Shown: positions 61,652-64,000 of the stretch, piece after piece
How positions within the stretch are numbered: position 1 is the stretch's first letter
Layout: each line of letters begins with the position of its first letter
DNA from: Periplaneta americana
Lineage: Eukaryota > Arthropoda > Insecta > Blattodea > Blattidae
Length of the DNA: 64,000 nt
Assembly: GCF_040183065.1 (NCBI RefSeq)
Contig: NC_091117.1
Span: 113,373,001 to 113,437,000 of the forward strand
Direction: 5' to 3'
Program-made: the position numbers and the translations under genes
The notes under the pieces: model-generated
Databases searched by the model: none
Told to the model about the DNA's origin: nothing
Seen by the model: only the letters and a program-made list of their open reading frames with translations

Positions 61652-64000
61652 TTATTTTTCTTTGCTGTATTCGCTAATTGATTTGATTCTGTTCTTGCAT
61701 TTTATTATGAGATATCTTTCGCAGAGCTGATCACAGAGTTCGCAAACGCATTCCAGACTAGGAGAGTGGTAGTGTTGGGTCTTGCAGAGTTTGTAGTGGT
61801 AGCCGTGGGTCGCCAGACTTGTTCTTGTATGTCGTAGTTCTTGGTTGGGTCCTGCCCAATTTCTGTCGGTCATCGCGTTCGTGCTATAGGAATCAAGCCA
61901 CTAAATAAAGTGATGTTGAGGTCTCTGTACAATTGGGTATTTCGGATGTGGTAATCTGCTCCAGTGATAGTTCTGCATACTGCACGTTGGATACCGTCGA
62001 GTCTTCGAAGATGGCGGGGGTGGGCGTGAGACCATGCTTCACATGCATACATCATGAGTGATCTGATGACGGATATGTACAGTTGTAATTTGGTTTTTGT
62101 TGGTATTGAGCTCTTGAAGATGGGATATAGGAACATGAATCGTTGAAAAGCTCTATTTCTCACGGAATGAATATGATGTCTGAACGTTAGTCTCTTGTCA
62201 AGGAGGACTCCAAGATATTTTGCTGTTGAACTAAAGGGGATGGTTTGGTTTTGAATATGAAGTGGCTCATTTATACGGGGGAAACGTCTTGTGAATATGA
62301 CTACCTCTGATTTGGTGTTATTTATTTTAAGCCGCCATCTCTTGACTATTGCGTTATTTTATCTAAAGCTTCTTGCATATGTTTGCGGGCATACTGTATA
62401 TTGAAGTGCTTCGTATATATGACTGTATAATCTGAATAGAGAGCATGTTGGCATTTTGAGTGCGAAGGGATATCTCGAACGTAAGCTGAATATAGAATTG
62501 GACTTAATATGGAACCTTGAGGTACTCCTGCATGAATTGGTTTGGAATTAGAAGTTTGTTTGTGATAACGGACTTGAAATGTTCTTCCTTCCAGAAAGTT
62601 TGCTATTAGGTGAATGTATACATCAGGGATTGAGAGTTTTTGTAATTTATACAGAAGTCCATCATGCCAGATAGTATCAAATGCCTGCTCTATATCTAAA
62701 AATGTAGCAACAGTATGTTGTTGAGATAAGAATCCTGTCTGTATGAAGTGCGTTAGCCTGACCAATGGTTCCCGAGTGCTATGTTCAGATTTGAATCCAA
62801 ATTGTTCATATTGAATAACATCTGGAGCAGTTAAGATTGGACGTAGTCGTGATAGCAGAAGTTTTTCCAGTATCTTTCCTAGGAAGTCAAGTAAACTGAT
62901 AGGTCTGTAGCTTATAGGAAGTGTGGGGTCCTTTCCTGGCTTGTGGATTGCAATAATTATGGCTTCTTTCCATGCTTGTGGGAAGTAAATGAATTTGAAA
63001 CAGGCATTGTAGATCTTCGTTAGGTGTATTATGGAGCGTCGGGGTAATTTCTTCAATGCTTGTGGAGGAATGTGGTCTGGACCAGCTGTTTTCTGAAGTG
63101 GGATTTTGCGGATTATGTTATGTACTTCTCGTGGGGTGGTAACTGGTATAGTATGTCTTGGAGGCTGTTGTAGTATGCTCTTCACAATTTGCGTGACTTC
63201 CTCTGTGAATTTAGGTTGGGATGGCTCTTCATGTGGTTCAAAACGATGTTGGAACGAATCTGCAAGAATTTCGCCTTGTTTTCGAGGATCATATATCATA
63301 TGGTGGTTGATATTTTGTATAGGTGTGTTATGTGAGGTATTTGTTTTACCTAATAGTCTTTTTGTTAATTTCCAGAAGTCTTTTTTAGTTGGTAGAGAAT
63401 TTTCTATTTTTGTGGCGAAGGCGTTTATTTTGTATATTTGATGTTTTCTTCGTATGGCCCTTTGGTATCTGTAAAATGCTCTTTTGGCTTGTGGATCCCG
63501 GAATTCCTGCCATCTTTTCCTTGCTTTAGCTTTGGCTGTAAGGAGTGGTTTCAGGTCTGGAAATTCGTTGAGTGATGGAGGTATTGGTGATGTAGTAGTG
63601 ACAGAGTTGTAGGTTGCAATAATCGTGTCCGTAAATAATTGTAGTGCTGTATCTATATCCGATGGTTAAAAAATACGGATATTTACTGGTATTGACTTGT
63701 GGAGTTGTTTTGTATAGTCGTCCCAGTTTGTCGTCTTTGCTATTATATTTTTCATTTCATATTTTGTGATCGGCGTGTTTATTGTAATTAGGATTGGAAT
63801 ATGATCGGAGTCCAACGCTGTGAGACATTGCTGATTGGTTGGGATAGTATTGGTTTTATATAAACAGATGTCTAGAACATCTGGTTTATGTATTTGTGAT
63901 ACAGGGTTGGCATTAATGGGCCTGCAATCGCATAATGATGTTTTATAGAATGGTCCAATAGAAATTGACCTTTTGGCGTAGTGATACGGGAATTCCAGGC
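61652..64000 (-). pseudogene. Jockey-type LINE, 3' part, runs off the window
   Basis: The minus strand enters at 64000 within the endonuclease (ALDSDHIPILITI near 63815). It continues through a linker (FPDLKPLLTAKAKARKRWQE, FWKLTKRLLGKT) into the RT: PLQKTAGPDHIPPQALKKLP, YRPISLLDFLGKILEKLLLS, FGFKSEHSTREPLVRLTHF, FLDIEQAFDTIWHDGL, AGVPQGSILSPILYSAYV. The catalytic motif reads ALYSDYTVIY instead of ALYADDTVIY. A frame change at ~62345 leads to RNRAFQRFMFLYPIFKSSIP and YACEAWSHAHPRHLRRLDGI. A C-terminal piece (WAGPNQELRHTRTSLATHGY, with a Cys/His-rich tail) ends at 61652. Frameshifts and the lost second Asp make it inactive. Confidence 0.85.

Noticed and set aside
1-64000. CRISPR array or bacterial operon
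   Set aside because: Direct repeats here are microsatellites, SINE/tRNA-like units or transposon duplications with long spacers; introns, LINEs and TE content are eukaryotic.

Overview
This is eukaryotic, AT-rich, repeat-saturated DNA from an animal, most likely an insect with a large genome. The evidence is non-LTR retrotransposons of the Jockey, CR1 and RTE types, Helitrons, a P-superfamily (THAP) element, mariner, pogo, PIF/Harbinger and Penelope elements, tRNA-derived SINEs, GT-AG introns and long microsatellites. A cockroach/termite-type genome would fit, but that is inference. No complete host gene is visible; a possible terminal exon (18364-18559) and a broken MADF exon (45787-45935) are the only candidates.

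Layout. 1-9428: the left arm of a ~1.07-kb inverted repeat (IR-1), then a second set of long inverted repeats forming a giant palindrome centred at 7175/7176. The palindrome carries THAP exons and is split by two related elements that sit together inside one 9-bp target duplication. 9429-18318: a P-like element with long inverted ends and a decayed THAP transposase. A decayed SWIM/YqaJ exonuclease gene lies on the opposite strand, with mariner, RTE and MITE debris between. 19173-23886: a near full-length Jockey-type LINE. 23954-45777: two Helitrons in tandem on the minus strand, joined CTAG|TC at 37406/37405 and together flanked by the expected A and T. Helitron-1 encodes a broken Rep/helicase, split by a pogo-like element with an intact transposase inside the Rep tyrosine motif and by a LINE fragment. 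Helitron-2 holds helicase remnants, a CR1-type LINE with a 102-bp target duplication, and a Harbinger derivative that itself contains a TTAA-flanked MITE.

47300-53760: a 5'-truncated Penelope-like element. It is split by a mariner copy, which is in turn split by an element with inverted, hammerhead-ribozyme-bearing arms. A second Jockey LINE copy has split the Penelope element's own hammerhead. 53818-61189: the right arm of IR-1, split by a 6.3-kb element with a 9-bp target duplication that carries a tandem array of tRNA-like units and a CR1/L2-type LINE. 61652-64000: the 3' part of another Jockey-type LINE, running off the window.

The genes do not form a pathway. They are selfish elements at different stages of decay, and the nesting gives a relative order of insertion. 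Coordinates of coding remnants are approximate where frameshifts occur.
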